From positions 252,032 through 316,031 of the forward strand of contig VXBP01003843.1 in assembly GCA_013400115.1 (NCBI GenBank): 64,000 nucleotides of DNA, read 5' to 3'. The DNA is from Rhinopomastus cyanomelas. Taxonomy: Eukaryota; Chordata; Aves; Bucerotiformes; Rhinopomastidae. Shown here piece after piece: positions 19,782 to 30,445 of the stretch. Made by a program: the position numbers and the translations under genes. Below the pieces are notes generated by a model that saw nothing but the letters and a program-made list of their open reading frames with translations, searched no databases and was not told the origin of the DNA. The first letter of the stretch is position 1. The number at the start of each line of letters is the position of its first letter.

Positions 19782-22700
19782 GTTCTCGGTGAAGACCTTG
19801 CTGGAGAAATACACATCAGACCCCATTGACGACTCCTCTGAAGAGTTCCTTAATTTTGCTGCCATCCTCGAGCAGATCCTCAGCCACCGCTTTAAAGGTA
19901 ATGGTGGCTTGCAGGAACAGTGTATCCCTGTCCCCACCCCTGTGTTGTGTGATGGACAGGGATACATGAATGTGCTGGCACCAGGGAGCATGTCTGGGCT
20001 CCGGGTTAGGGTTTTACAGGATGAGGGGAGTTTGCCAGCATCACAGTCTCAGATGGAGCTCCTTGGTCCCCACAGGTCCCATCAGCTGGTTCAGCTCAGA
20101 TGGGCAGCGTGGGTTCTGGGACTACATCCGCCTCGCCTGCAGCAAGGTCCCCAACAACTGCGTCAGCAGTATCGAGAACATGGAGAACATCAGCACCTCC
20201 AGGGCCAAGGTCAGGAAGGTGCCAGCCCTGGCCCTGCCCCATCACTATCCTCATTCCAATCCCCAACTCCATCTCCATTTCCATTCAATCTCTGGCCCCA
20301 TTCCATCCCTAGTCCCATCCTCATCCCATTCCATCCCCTATCTGCTACCTTCCCCATTCTCACTTTCCTGCCCTCCTGCTGCCCCATCTCACCCCACAGG
20401 ACACCATGGGGCCACTGAGGTAAAACAAAACCTGTGAGTCCCCACAGGGGGATAACGGGGCCAAAAGCATCTCTTGGATGGGGACCATCCACTTGCCAGT
20501 GCCCAGAGTCCTAGGATCAGGCAGGAGTGTGGCAGGAGGAAGCTGAGGGCAGCATCTGATGAGCAGTGGTGGCACTGGTGCCTTGCAGGGCCGGGCCTGG
20601 ATCCGCGTGGCACTGATGGAGAAGCGCATGTCTGAGTACATCTCCACAGCTCTGCGGGACACACGGACCACTAGGTGAGCAGCCTGTGTCATGTCCCTGG
20701 AGCGCTAAGGGTGTGCCAATGTGGGCAATGTGGTGCATGTCTGGGTACCACTGGGTGCACACACACATTTTTCCACAGGCGGTTTTATGATGATGGGGCC
20801 ATCATGCTACGGGATGAGTCGGTGGTGCTCACGGGGATGCTCATAGGGCTCAGTGCCATCGACTTCAGGTAGGGTTGGGTGATGTGGTGGGACACAGGCA
20901 CCCTGCCCTGGCTGGTCCTTCCCTACTGGCCTCCCAGGGCTGCCCTGACTCTTTGATCCTTCTGCCCCCAAGCTTCTGCCTGAAGGGTGAGGTGATGGAT
21001 GGCAAAACGCCCGTGGTCATTGACTACACACCCTACCTGAAGTTCACACAGAGGTAAGAGCCAGGGTGCCTGCCCTGGCAGCTCTTTCCTGGCAGCTTGG
21101 TATGGCTCTCAGCTGGGCTTCCCCCTGACATAGTGTCATCTCCTCTGAGCCACTCTACCTCTCCCAGCTACGACTACCTGAGCGAGGAGGAGGAGCAGGG
21201 CAGCATAGAGAGTAGTACGAGTGAGGACAGCTCCCCTGAACACCCCTACTTACCACTGGTCACAGACGAGGACAGTTGGTACAACAAGTGGCGCAAGATG
21301 GAGCAAAAATTTCGCATCGTTTATGCCCAAAAGGTACCAGGATGGAGCTGTTCTGGTACCCACCCCTTTGGGATGCTCCAGCTCTGAGCATCCCCCACTG
21401 CATCCCTGCTCCCACAGCTCAGTGGTACCCATGGCCCTTCAGCCCGCTGCTGTGGTAACCCAACCCTCTCCTTGTCAATCCTGGATGGCCCTGGGGACAT
21501 AGCCGGGGTCCGGTGGGGGTGCTGCTGATGGTGGCCTCACACAGGGGTACCTGGAAGAGCTGGTGCGGCTGCGGGAGTCACAGCTGAAGGACCTCGAGGC
21601 AGAGAACAAGCGTCTGAAACTGCGTCTGGAGGAGGTGATGGTACAGAACCAGCTGGAGAAGAGGGAGTTGGAAGGAGTCATCCTGGAGCTGCAAGAGCAG
21701 CTGTGAGTGGGGTCCCTGGAGCTTGGGGGTCCCATGGTTTCTGGGTGGATGGTGGGTCTCCAGTGCCCCACCAAGGCTGAGGGGGAGGGTGAGCGGTGGT
21801 CACTAGCACTCTGCAGGGTGTAATGGGTGGCAGGCGCCCAGTGACTGGGTGACTCATATGTCCTGTGGGACACAGTGGATTCTTAGTGTCCCGTATGACC
21901 CACAGGAGGTAATGAGTGGCAGATCCTCAGTAGCCAGGGGGGAGAGTCCTCAATGCCCCATGTGCCCTGTGGGTCATGGTGGGTCCTCAATGCCCCATAC
22001 ATCCTATGGGCCGCATCACCTGGCAGATTCCCAGCAGTCATGGTGCTGAGCCCCCACCTTTGCCACAGGACAGGACTGATCCCCTGCGAGAACCCACAGC
22101 TGGCCCAGCTCTCTAAGGAGATGGTGACCCCCCTGGTAAACCAGTGGCCCTCACTGGGTACCCTCAATGGCAATGAGAGCAGCTCAGACAGCAAGCTCTA
22201 CAGGAGGTAACCCCCAACTCTGACCTGCACCCAGCATCCTATCCCACCCAGAATGGAGTCCCCTTGGGCAGGGGACAAGGAGCGGGGCCAGCTCTTTCTA
22301 GTGTGGCTGTCCTGCCCCTGGGGACTGCAGCACGGGGGGGGCGCTCAGTGCCATCCCTCTGCAGGCACAGCTTCATGAGCACTGACCAGCTCTCAGCCGA
22401 GAACAGCCTCAGCTCTGACTCCCAGCGCCTGGGCGAGGGCAAGCGTGAAGGCGAGCCCTGGGGGCCCTTGGGTAAGATCCCTCCACTCACCATGGGGTGC
22501 ACTGTGGGGCTCAGCGTGTTCCCCAACATGCACTCAGGTGTCTGAAAACCCCCAGTAGTCTCCTCCTGGTGGCAGGGATGCTGACCCAACAGGGTGCAAG
22601 GACATACAGGCCCCTCTTGAGGTGGTCCCCATTCCCATTTCCCCATGGCAGGGCTGGGGTGTGAAGCCACAGCACCCCCACAACGCTGTCACCCTGCTCT

Positions 22701-22861
22701 CCTGCTCTGTGCCCACAGGGAAGGACCCCACACCCTCCATGCTGGGGCTCTGCGGCTCCCTGGCCTCCTTGCCCAGCTGCAAGTCCCTGGCCAGTCTCAA
22801 GTCCAATGAGTGTCTGGTGAGTGACAGCACTGAAGCCAGCCCGACCCACAGCCCCAGCTGA
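19782..22861 (+). CDS. RUNDC3A: RUN domain-containing protein 3A, first exon missing
   Basis: Neuron-enriched RUN-domain adaptor that binds Rap2 (RPIP8). Exons seen: 19782-19897, 20076-20209, 20589-20674, 20779-20868, 20973-21053, 21168-21333, 21545-21702, 22069-22206, 22365-22471, 22719-22861. All have AG/GT borders and all phases join; together they give about 405 residues. The RUN domain runs from RFSVKTLLEKYTSDPIDDSS through GFWDYIRLACSKVPNNCVSS to TPVVIDYTPYLKFTQ. A SYDYLSEEEEQ linker and an acidic PEHPYLPLVTDEDSWYNKW segment follow. Then comes a coiled coil (YLEELVRLRESQLKDLEAEN to ILELQEQL) and a serine-rich tail ending PTHSPS. The first visible codon is split (xxG), so about 35 N-terminal residues are absent and presumably lie in the gap. 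RUNDC3B is less likely given the SLC4A1/SLC25A39 neighbours. Confidence 0.95.
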
Positions 22862-23435
22862 GACTTCCAGTACCCTCATCAACCTTGGCTCGGCTGTCTG
22901 GCCCAGCATCATGCCAGAGGACTGACCTTGTCCCCCTCCACACCATCCTGGGATCGATGAGGGACTCAACAAACTGGGGAATGGACATCCCCCTCCTCAT
23001 CTTGACACCCCAACCCTGGCTGGACCTCAGACCCCAGCACACTTCCTGGCTGGAGACATGGACCCCTTGGAATAGGGGATGCTAAACCAGGACCCATGTG
23101 AGCTGGAGAGGGGGGGAAACCAACTGTGTTGTGGGGAAATAGTGGGAGCAACTGTTGCAAGGGGTGGGGGTTCAGTGTCAAATCCCATCCATAGACACCT
23201 CTCACCCACCCAGCCTCCCCCACCTCCTTGGGTGCTGCCAAGAGGCTGGCCCATCCTCCACCTTTGGGGACCTGCTGTCCTCCCTCTTTGCAGCAGCATC
23301 CCCATGACAGGGAGAGCCCCCTACCCTGCTCCTTCCCCTTCTCCCCTGGGTTTTGGGTGATTTTAGTTTTTAATCCAGCCACATCTGCCTTGTTGGAGCA
23401 AAAACAAATCAATAAATGCAGCAAGATGAGCTGGC
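22862..23435 (+). other. RUNDC3A: RUNDC3A 3' UTR
   Basis: Follows the TGA at 22859-22861. AATAAA at 23411-23416 is the likely poly(A) signal. Confidence 0.75.
23411..23416 (+). terminator. RUNDC3A: RUNDC3A polyadenylation signal
   Basis: AATAAA about 550 bases after the stop codon. A second AATAAAATAAAA cluster lies at about 23770 and could serve as a distal site. Confidence 0.7.
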
Positions 23436-23757
23436 TTCTGTGAGCTCTCCCAGTGGGAGAGGAAAAGAGGGGGAAACACCCCTCATACCCCCAGCCAGGA
23501 GATCCTGTTCCAGGGAGGGAGCCTCCTCCAGCCCCACTCCCAACAAGGAGAGCAACTTTGGAACCAAATCCAACAGAGGATGAGGTAGTTCCTGCCAAGT
23601 CACCAGGCTTGCTGAGGTGTGCAAAGGCATCTCCTTCCCTCCATGAAAAGCCCAGTGAGGACCTGGTGGATGACATGGCTGTCACCCATAAAGGCTGCCT
23701 CCCACAGCCCTGCAGGGAGCAGAGACAGAAATCCTTGCCCTACAAGACATACTTTCT

Positions 23758-23763
23758 TTTATT
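23758..23763 (-). terminator. SLC25A39: SLC25A39 polyadenylation signal
   Basis: TTTATT on plus is AATAAA on minus, about 740 bases beyond the SLC25A39 stop. With RUNDC3A converging from the left, the two transcripts end within about 350 bases of each other. Confidence 0.6.
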
Positions 23764-24500
23764 CAAGAAAATAAAATAAAAGTCCTTCTCCCCAGAATCC
23801 CTTGACAAGCTGGAACAGTATCCATATGGGATAATGCTAAGGCAGTGCCAGTATCAGATAGGATGCTGGGGTAGACCCTCGTGGTGAAGAGATGGGGCAC
23901 AGGTGGAAGTTGCCAGAATTCCTGCCAGCTCCTCTGAGGTAGCAGTGAGGTCCCACACAGGGCCCGAGTCCAGAGTTTGGCAGGAGACAGAGACATCCTG
24001 AGTCGGAGAAGAGGTCCAGAGGCAGGGAGAGGGTGATGATGCCCCTCTCCAAGCAAGGGAATGCTGCGCATGACTGATAGTGAGAAGGGGTAGACCCCTG
24101 GCTAGAGTGGGGCCTGGGGGCCGAGGCAGGCACAAAGAGAAGCCCCAGAGGGTTTGGTCATCAGCAGAGCCCCAGCTTCGATCTCCTGCCCTGCCAAATC
24201 TCCTGGAGCACCATGTCCTGGCCAGAGGGTCTCTGAATCCAGCAGCAGTATCTGTCCAGTCTCAAGGGATGAACACAGGGGACAACATCCCCCCAGCAGC
24301 AGGCATTCCAGATCACCCAGTGCAGCTGGGGATGGTGAGTGGGGCTGGAGTCGCCCTGCCTCAGTGTGCAGACAGTGGAGGCCAGCACAAAGGCACTTGG
24401 GCATTGCATAGCCCAGCACATTTCACAGTTTCCAGAGGAAGGTTTGGCATCATCCCCCAGCTAGGGCTCTGGCTACATCCAGCTCTCACCTAGCCCCAGC
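23764..24500 (-). other. SLC25A39: SLC25A39 3' UTR
   Basis: Lies between the stop codon (24501-24503) and the candidate AATAAA. No domain-bearing ORF. Confidence 0.6.
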
Positions 24501-27500
24501 TCACAGCCCACGCAGTTGCCGCTCCTGGTTCAGCTTCTGGAAGAAGGTCTTGCCAAATTCATAGGTGCTGATCATGATGGCACAGGCAGGGGCCACCTTA
24601 ATGATGCGAGGCATGAAGCCTGCAAGGACACTGGCTGTTAGCACCTTGGTGACACTGGGATAAACCCCAGTCTGGGGACGGAGGCACATCCTTACCTGCA
24701 AACAGCCCCCGCGTGCCAGACTCTGCACGAATCTGCTGCATGAGCAGCCACGTGGAGGAAGGTTTGGAGACTGCAACTGCAGGGAGAGCAAAGCAGGTGA
24801 GGGTCTAGGGATGGCCATATATCCCTAGAGAGTTCTAGTTACCCCCAACCCTGGCACATGCCCAGAACCCAACCCCTTACTTGGGTGCACCTCACTGTCT
24901 CCCAGCTCGATCTGCCGCTGCGTCTTCACCACATCAAAGGGCAGTGTCAGCACCGCAGCCACCTGTGGGGCCAGTAACCAGGCAGTGAGCTAGGACCTGG
25001 CTGTCCTTGCTTAGTGCCAGCCCAGTTGACACCTCCCAGTATCATTCTACCCCACCTCTTGCTATCTGTGGGGCAGTACCCCCTCCTCCCCCACAGGAGT
25101 CCTCCAATTTGTGGCTGAGCAAGCTCCAGGGTCCAAAACTCACCGTCCCGGAGATAGCCCCAGATGCAAAGCTGATCATGAAGGTGGCTTCATCCAGCTG
25201 GGCCAGCCTACAAAGCCACTCTTTCACCAGCTCATAATTAAACCAGTAGAGAGCTAGGAGGAGAAAAACACCAGCGCTACAGCAAGCCAACCCAGACACA
25301 CCAACCTCCTGGAGCACAGTTCTGCCCAACCCCATCTCCCAGTGCTGCCATTCAGCTTGTCCTGCCACAGCCATACCAGAAAAAGGGACATCACGCAACA
25401 CAGTGGGTCCCCAGCCCCTCCAGAGGGATGACCAGCCATCCTGAGCCACTGCCGACTGGATGCATACACTCAGCTCCCGGTAGCTGAGCTGCCGCGACTG
25501 CATCTTGGTGCGGATGAGTTCCAAGGGGCTGATGACCGTCACAGCACCCACTGTAACAGAGAGGGCACCGGGCATCAGCTACGTTTGCTGCAGCAGCTCT
25601 CCTGCAAGTCATCAGAGCACTGTGCCAGGAGGCAGTGGAGTGCCAAGAGACCAGCTGCACCTTTCGTGTGGGACCTCCGAGGAGGAGGGGTACTCACGCC
25701 TGGCAAGGGCCCCAGCCACCAAAGGGATGTGGTGGCCCCGGCTTCCCATCCAAGCATGCAGGTGGTCCCGGAGCTGGTCGTAGGCGGTGAAATAAATGAC
25801 GGTGGCAGGCACAGCCATGACCCTACCAAGAAGGAGGGATATGAGGGGCAGGAGGCTCAGGGTGAATGCCCATGTGTCTAGGCAGGTGTTGGCATCCAGA
25901 CTCCCCTCCACGTAGGGTCCAAACTCACAGGGTGGGGGGCAAGCCGCTCCACAGAGACCTGATGCCCTCATAGCGTGTGATCTTCACAAAGGCATCCTGG
26001 GGAGAGAGTATAGTACCAGCTAGAGGGGTTAGAGAGGGGAAAGGGACAAGATCCTCCCAAACACCCCAAAACCCCTCTCTAGGACTGTTTGCAACCCCTA
26101 CCAGTGTGCCGGTGAAATGAGTAGGCGCCTTGTACCAAGCAGTGCAGCCATTGCCATTCTGGCAGACGTACAGATGATCCATTAGCCCGCTGCAGTAGAG
26201 GAAACACTTCCCTGCAGTGGGAGGTGACAGTGTGGTTGTCAGACAGACCCTCTCTTCTGCCCTGTTCCCAGCCCATTTGATCCCCAAAACCATCCCAGAG
26301 CCAAACCCTCAATGCCTGCGCCAAGTCAGGAACAGTCCCAGACCAAGGCTAGGAGGGATAACCTTCCACAGACCCATGGGGCAGGGGTCATACAGCCCCA
26401 ACACTGGGGTGGGGGCACAGCGGGAGCCATCACTAGCAGCAGGAGAGGTCTATGCCATATTGGGCATGGTAACAGCTGCCCTGGCACAGTGGGGCTTGCC
26501 ACTGCAGAAGCCAGCATCATCCTTCCACTGCCATCAGGCCAGGCAGTGGGGAGCAAGCAGGGTGTCTGAGATCCAAGGTAACATTGTCATAGGAACAGGA
26601 CAGTGACAAAATGGGGACCAGAGAACAGACCCCTAGCAGAGCCCCCAGGCAAGGGCCCACCAGGCACATTGCACAGTCATCCCCAAAGCAGGGCTGGGGT
26701 TCTTCACAGACCCTACGCTGGAGAGCTACATCCTCTCAGCGTAAGAACCTGAGCCATCACCAGTGGGAAAATGAACCAGGATCAAGACTTGGGAAAGCAA
26801 TGCCACTGGTGGCAGGGCCTGCCTGCAGCCCCCTAACACTGGGCCTGCTGAACGCCCCAGGGCACAGACCATGCTGGCAATGCTGAAACACAAGGAGACA
26901 TGCTGAGCAACAACATGGAAGGACATGCCAGCCTCCCTGGTCTAGGGCACATGTGTGTCCCAGCTTTGAGTGAGCCAGTGGGAAAGCTTCATTGATGAAG
27001 GGGATGGAAGCCCCCACAGGCACTTCCCAAGCACCAAACCGGTCCCTTGGGACCGGCATCATCCTGCTAACACCACAGGGAGGGAGGCAGGTGGGGGAAG
27101 ACAGAGGGAAGGGGCAGAGCCCACAGAGTCTTTCCATGGAAGTTGTGGGGAGCAGCACAGAGACAGCTACAAACACAGTAGGAGGAAGGGGGGAAGCAAG
27201 CTGCTGGAGCAACTCAGCCCTTCTGCCCCACTGCCTAGTGGTTGAGGGGCTGCCAGCCACAATGCTAATCCCACTCAGCACCAGCACGTCTGTGGGGTGG
27301 GAAGGACAGAGCCAACCTCAGCACTGCTACCCTGGTGGGGGCCCCTTTGAGCCCACAGGACAACAGGTTCCTGGTAGCATGCCACATCAAATAGCCCCAT
27401 GCTCAGAGCTGAGAAATCCCACCACTGGCTCTTTGAACCAGGACATCCACCAGTGCTGCTCGCTGGCTGACTGGGGAAGTGGGGGCTGGCTAGAGACCTC

Positions 27501-27757
27501 CACCCTGCCCCAGGTGGGTTTACCTTTAGAGAATGAGGTCTTCTGGGCCTGCAGCCGGATCTTCACCACATCCAGCGGTGTCACTGAAATAACACCATCC
27601 TTTAGCCACACCCAGTCAGCACACCCACACATCCTCCCCAGCACCCACCTGGGTGCTTACCAAAGATGGAGGCAAGGATGGCTCCAGTGCCTGAGGCCAG
27701 CATCTGCTGCAGCGGTGTGATGGTCCCACTGGGACTTGGAAATGGCTTCTCAACCAT
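24501..27757 (-). CDS. SLC25A39: Mitochondrial carrier SLC25A39 (glutathione transporter), spliced
   Basis: Inner-membrane carrier that imports glutathione into mitochondria; needed for iron-sulfur protein and haem homeostasis. Coding exons: 27757-27661, 27583-27524, 26211-26102, 25996-25929, 25822-25698, 25550-25377, 25253-25144, 24962-24881, 24776-24696, 24619-24501. All borders are GT/AG, all phases join, and the product is 341 residues (human about 350-360). Start MVEKPF is chosen because SPLQQM-type carrier sequence follows at once. Three carrier signatures are visible: TPLDVVKIRLQ (34-44), SPLELIRTKMQ and LPFDVVKTQRQ, one per repeat. Between helices 1 and 2 a matrix loop carries C55, C59, C69 and C75 (CX3CX9CX5C), the iron-sulfur-sensing cysteines known in human SLC25A39. 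The C-terminus is KTFFQKLNQERQLRGL. The paralogue SLC25A40 is less likely, given the location next to RUNDC3A. Confidence 0.96.
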
Positions 27758-29000
27758 GATGCTGGCCCCCTGAAATACAACGCAGGGTCTGCTCAAGGCT
27801 TAGTGTGGTCGTGGGGTGCGGGATCCCTGTCCAGGGATTAGGATGCACACCCCCCCCCCCATCCTCAGTTCACCAGTGTGAGGGCAAACACCCAACCCTC
27901 ACCTGTGTATCGGCACAGCACAGGGCAGGCACGGCCCACCAGTAATCGTGCTGCCTTGGGGGAGACAAGAAGCTTCTGGGGCCAGCCAAGTCCTGATAAT
28001 ACCCTCCAGGCCCCACTGCTGGCTGCAAGCCCAGCCTTGCCAGAGAGTAGAGCCCAGGCCAGCCTTCCGTGTCTTTGGGGAGGGAAGATCACACCCCCCC
28101 CCAACTGGAAAATTAAGGGACAGGAAGGAACAAAGTCCAAAGACCAGCCACATTGTGACAGCCCCCACCAAGAGAACAGCAGAACTTGACACAGCCACAG
28201 AGGGACAGCACCAGTGGAACTCTCCTTGCACAGGGTGACAAGCACACCAAAATTGTCCAGAACCTCCTGTACTTTACTCTCCTGCAGCACTTCCCCAGGC
28301 TTGGCAAGGCTGTGGCCTCCTGGGGCAGGACCTGAGAAACTGGGGATACTGCACCCTTCCTTCAGGAGAAGGGCCGAGAGAGGACAGGGATGGGATCCCA
28401 AGCACATCCTGCATACTCAGCACCAGCTGCTCCCTCTCAACACAGGCTGCATATGGTCCTCAGGCCATAGAAAACTTCAGGCTTTGGGAATCCAGGCAGC
28501 TAATCCAGCCAGGGAATGCAGCAAAAAACACCCTTTCATAATCTGACTCAGCAATCTGCAAGGTCAGAGAAGTCATAGATCTCCCAGTTACAAGTCCTGG
28601 ACTTCTTAAGTGCTCAAGGCTATGACTGGGAAAGCCTATGGGGCTTTCAAGCTTACCCTTGTCTATCTGGGACAAAATAAGCCCCCATCAATGGCTCTGG
28701 AGTGCTAGTGCCTCTGTGGTGCAAAGAAAAGGGGAAAAAAAAATCAAATTTAAGATGATAAAGGCAAAAACTCCAGGTTGGGGAATGCTCAGCAGCCTCT
28801 CCCCACACAGGAAGAGCCCAGCTGGGTGTTGTCGGGGTGGACAGAAATCTTTCAGAAAAATCCTTCCTAGCCCCGGGATGCTCCAGCCTGGGTCTCCCAA
28901 GCTAAGAGCGTGTCTGTCCCACCCAGCCCCGTCACCCCTGGAAGCGCTCCTGGGGCTCTCACCCTGACGGCTACAGAGCTCTTCTCCCCAAACTCCGCCG
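27758..29000 (-). other. SLC25A39: SLC25A39 first intron and 5' UTR part of the start-codon exon
   Basis: The start-codon exon extends to 27769 (acceptor AG complementing 27770-27771). From there to the CpG island no coding sequence was recognised. Poly-C at 27850-27861 and 28096-28103 are simple runs. Confidence 0.55.
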
Positions 29001-29760
29001 CTTGCCCCGATGGGAGGGTCGCGGCTACAAAGAGGGCAATTGGAGAAGGGGGGGGGGGGGAGAAAAAAAGGGGGAGGAGGGGGGTGGGGGGGGGGGGTCA
29101 GGTGTCCCTGAGGTACATAGGAACCCACTGCCCTGGGGAATCCCTCAGGACAGGGGCAAGAGCCCCAACACCTACTCCGCCCCGCCCAGGACTTGCGCCC
29201 TTCCCTAGGGTCCGCAGCCCCACCTCGAGGTTTGCACCCCTCCCCGGGAGCTGGCAGCCCCCAGGACAGGGCTGCGCGCCTCTGCCAGGGTCTGCAACAC
29301 CGCACAAACACCTGACTACCCCCCACTCACTTCCGTCCTGGGCCTGCAGCCCCACCAAGCACTTAACACCCACCACAGGCTTTACTCGTCTTTACCGCGG
29401 CAACTCCCCCCATGACCCCCCTGGCGAGAATCTTGGGGTAGTGTCGACGCGTGCCGGGGCCACGGAGATGGCGGGGGACCCCGGGATGGAGGGATCCCCA
29501 CCCCACCTGCTCACTCCAGCCAGGCGCAGAGTGTCGCTCCACCGGTACCAGGGAAGGGGTCGAGGGCAGCGGCGCCTTTAAGAAGCTCCATCGGCCACCC
29601 ACCCCTCCTCCCCGAGCCACGCGCCGGGTTACCCGCTCACCACTTCCGGCCTGCCGGGGGCACGCATGCGCCTCGCGTCATATCGCGCCCCTTGGCGGGC
29701 CGGCGGGGGACTGCACCCGCAGGGAGCACCTGCAGAATCCACCGGACCAAGGAAGGGAAG
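29000..29760 (-). promoter_or_regulatory. SLC25A39: CpG-island promoter of SLC25A39 with NRF1 and ETS sites
   Basis: GC- and CpG-rich. CGCATGCGCC at 29663-29672 matches the NRF1 core. CACTTCCGG at 29641-29649 is an ETS/GABP site (CCGGAAGTG on minus). NRF1 plus GABP (NRF2) sites are the established signature of promoters for nuclear genes of mitochondrial proteins. The exact start site and the non-coding first exon were not determined. Confidence 0.6.
29046..29100 (+). repeat. Poly-G / G-quadruplex-prone run
   Basis: Several runs of five to twelve G separated by A or T interrupters, on the plus strand (C-rich on the SLC25A39 sense strand). Confidence 0.8.
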
Positions 29761-29812
29761 AGCGAGAGGACCCTGTGTCACATCCAGTGCCTCCAGGCGG
29801 GGAGAAGCCTCA

Positions 29813-30445
29813 CAGAGCCACGGAAACGTCCAGGCTGAAAAAGACCTTCAACCTCATCGAATCCGACCATGAAACAAATTGTCCCAACCAACCCTAAAAC
29901 CTGTACCTGAACTCCAGATCTCCATGGCTGTGAAACATGGCCAGGGATAGCGATTCAACTCCCTCCCTGGGCAGCCGGTTCCAAGTCCTGATGACCGTGA
30001 AGAAATTTCTCCTAATGTTCAACATAAACTTCCTCTGGTCCTATTGCTACTTCTGAGAAGAGACCAACCCCCACCTCTCTACAATCTCCTTTTGGGTAGC
30101 TGTAGACAGTGGGAAGATGTCCTTTATTTCAGACTAACTAGCCCCAGCAACCTCAATACAATAAATGTCTTTCTTGTATTGAAGAGCTCCAAACCGAACC
30201 TGTTATTCAAGGTGTGGCCTCCTCTTGTCACCCAAAACGTCCTCTGGCAGAGAACAGTGTCCCATGTCACCCTTCTCATGCTGGAAGTCTCACCTAACCC
30301 ACCTAACAGGTTGTTCATCTGGACCGGTCCTGTTACAAGGTGCTTTCTGCAGTCTAGACCATTGTGGCTTCACTGTTAACAAGGAACAGTTCATTAGCTC
30401 CCTACTCTCATGGTCCATCACTTCAGCTTTACTGTGATGATTTCA
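29813..30445 (-). mobile_element. CR1 LINE fragment (minus strand)
   Basis: The plus strand carries the CR1 3' end in reverse complement (CCAGGCTGAAAAAGACCTTC, CATCGAATCCGACCATGAAA). It continues through 'ctccctgggcagccggttcc' and 'gtgaagaaatttctcctaat' to about 30445. The right end is approximate. Confidence 0.85.

Noticed and set aside
22966..23685. 239-codon minus-strand frame under the RUNDC3A 3' UTR
   Set aside because: Antisense to a 3' UTR, no recognisable domain, and ends without splice or polyadenylation context.
28910..29581. 223-codon plus-strand frame across the CpG island
   Set aside because: GC-rich promoter sequence with proline/arginine/glycine-biased translation on every frame; no domain and no support from splice signals.
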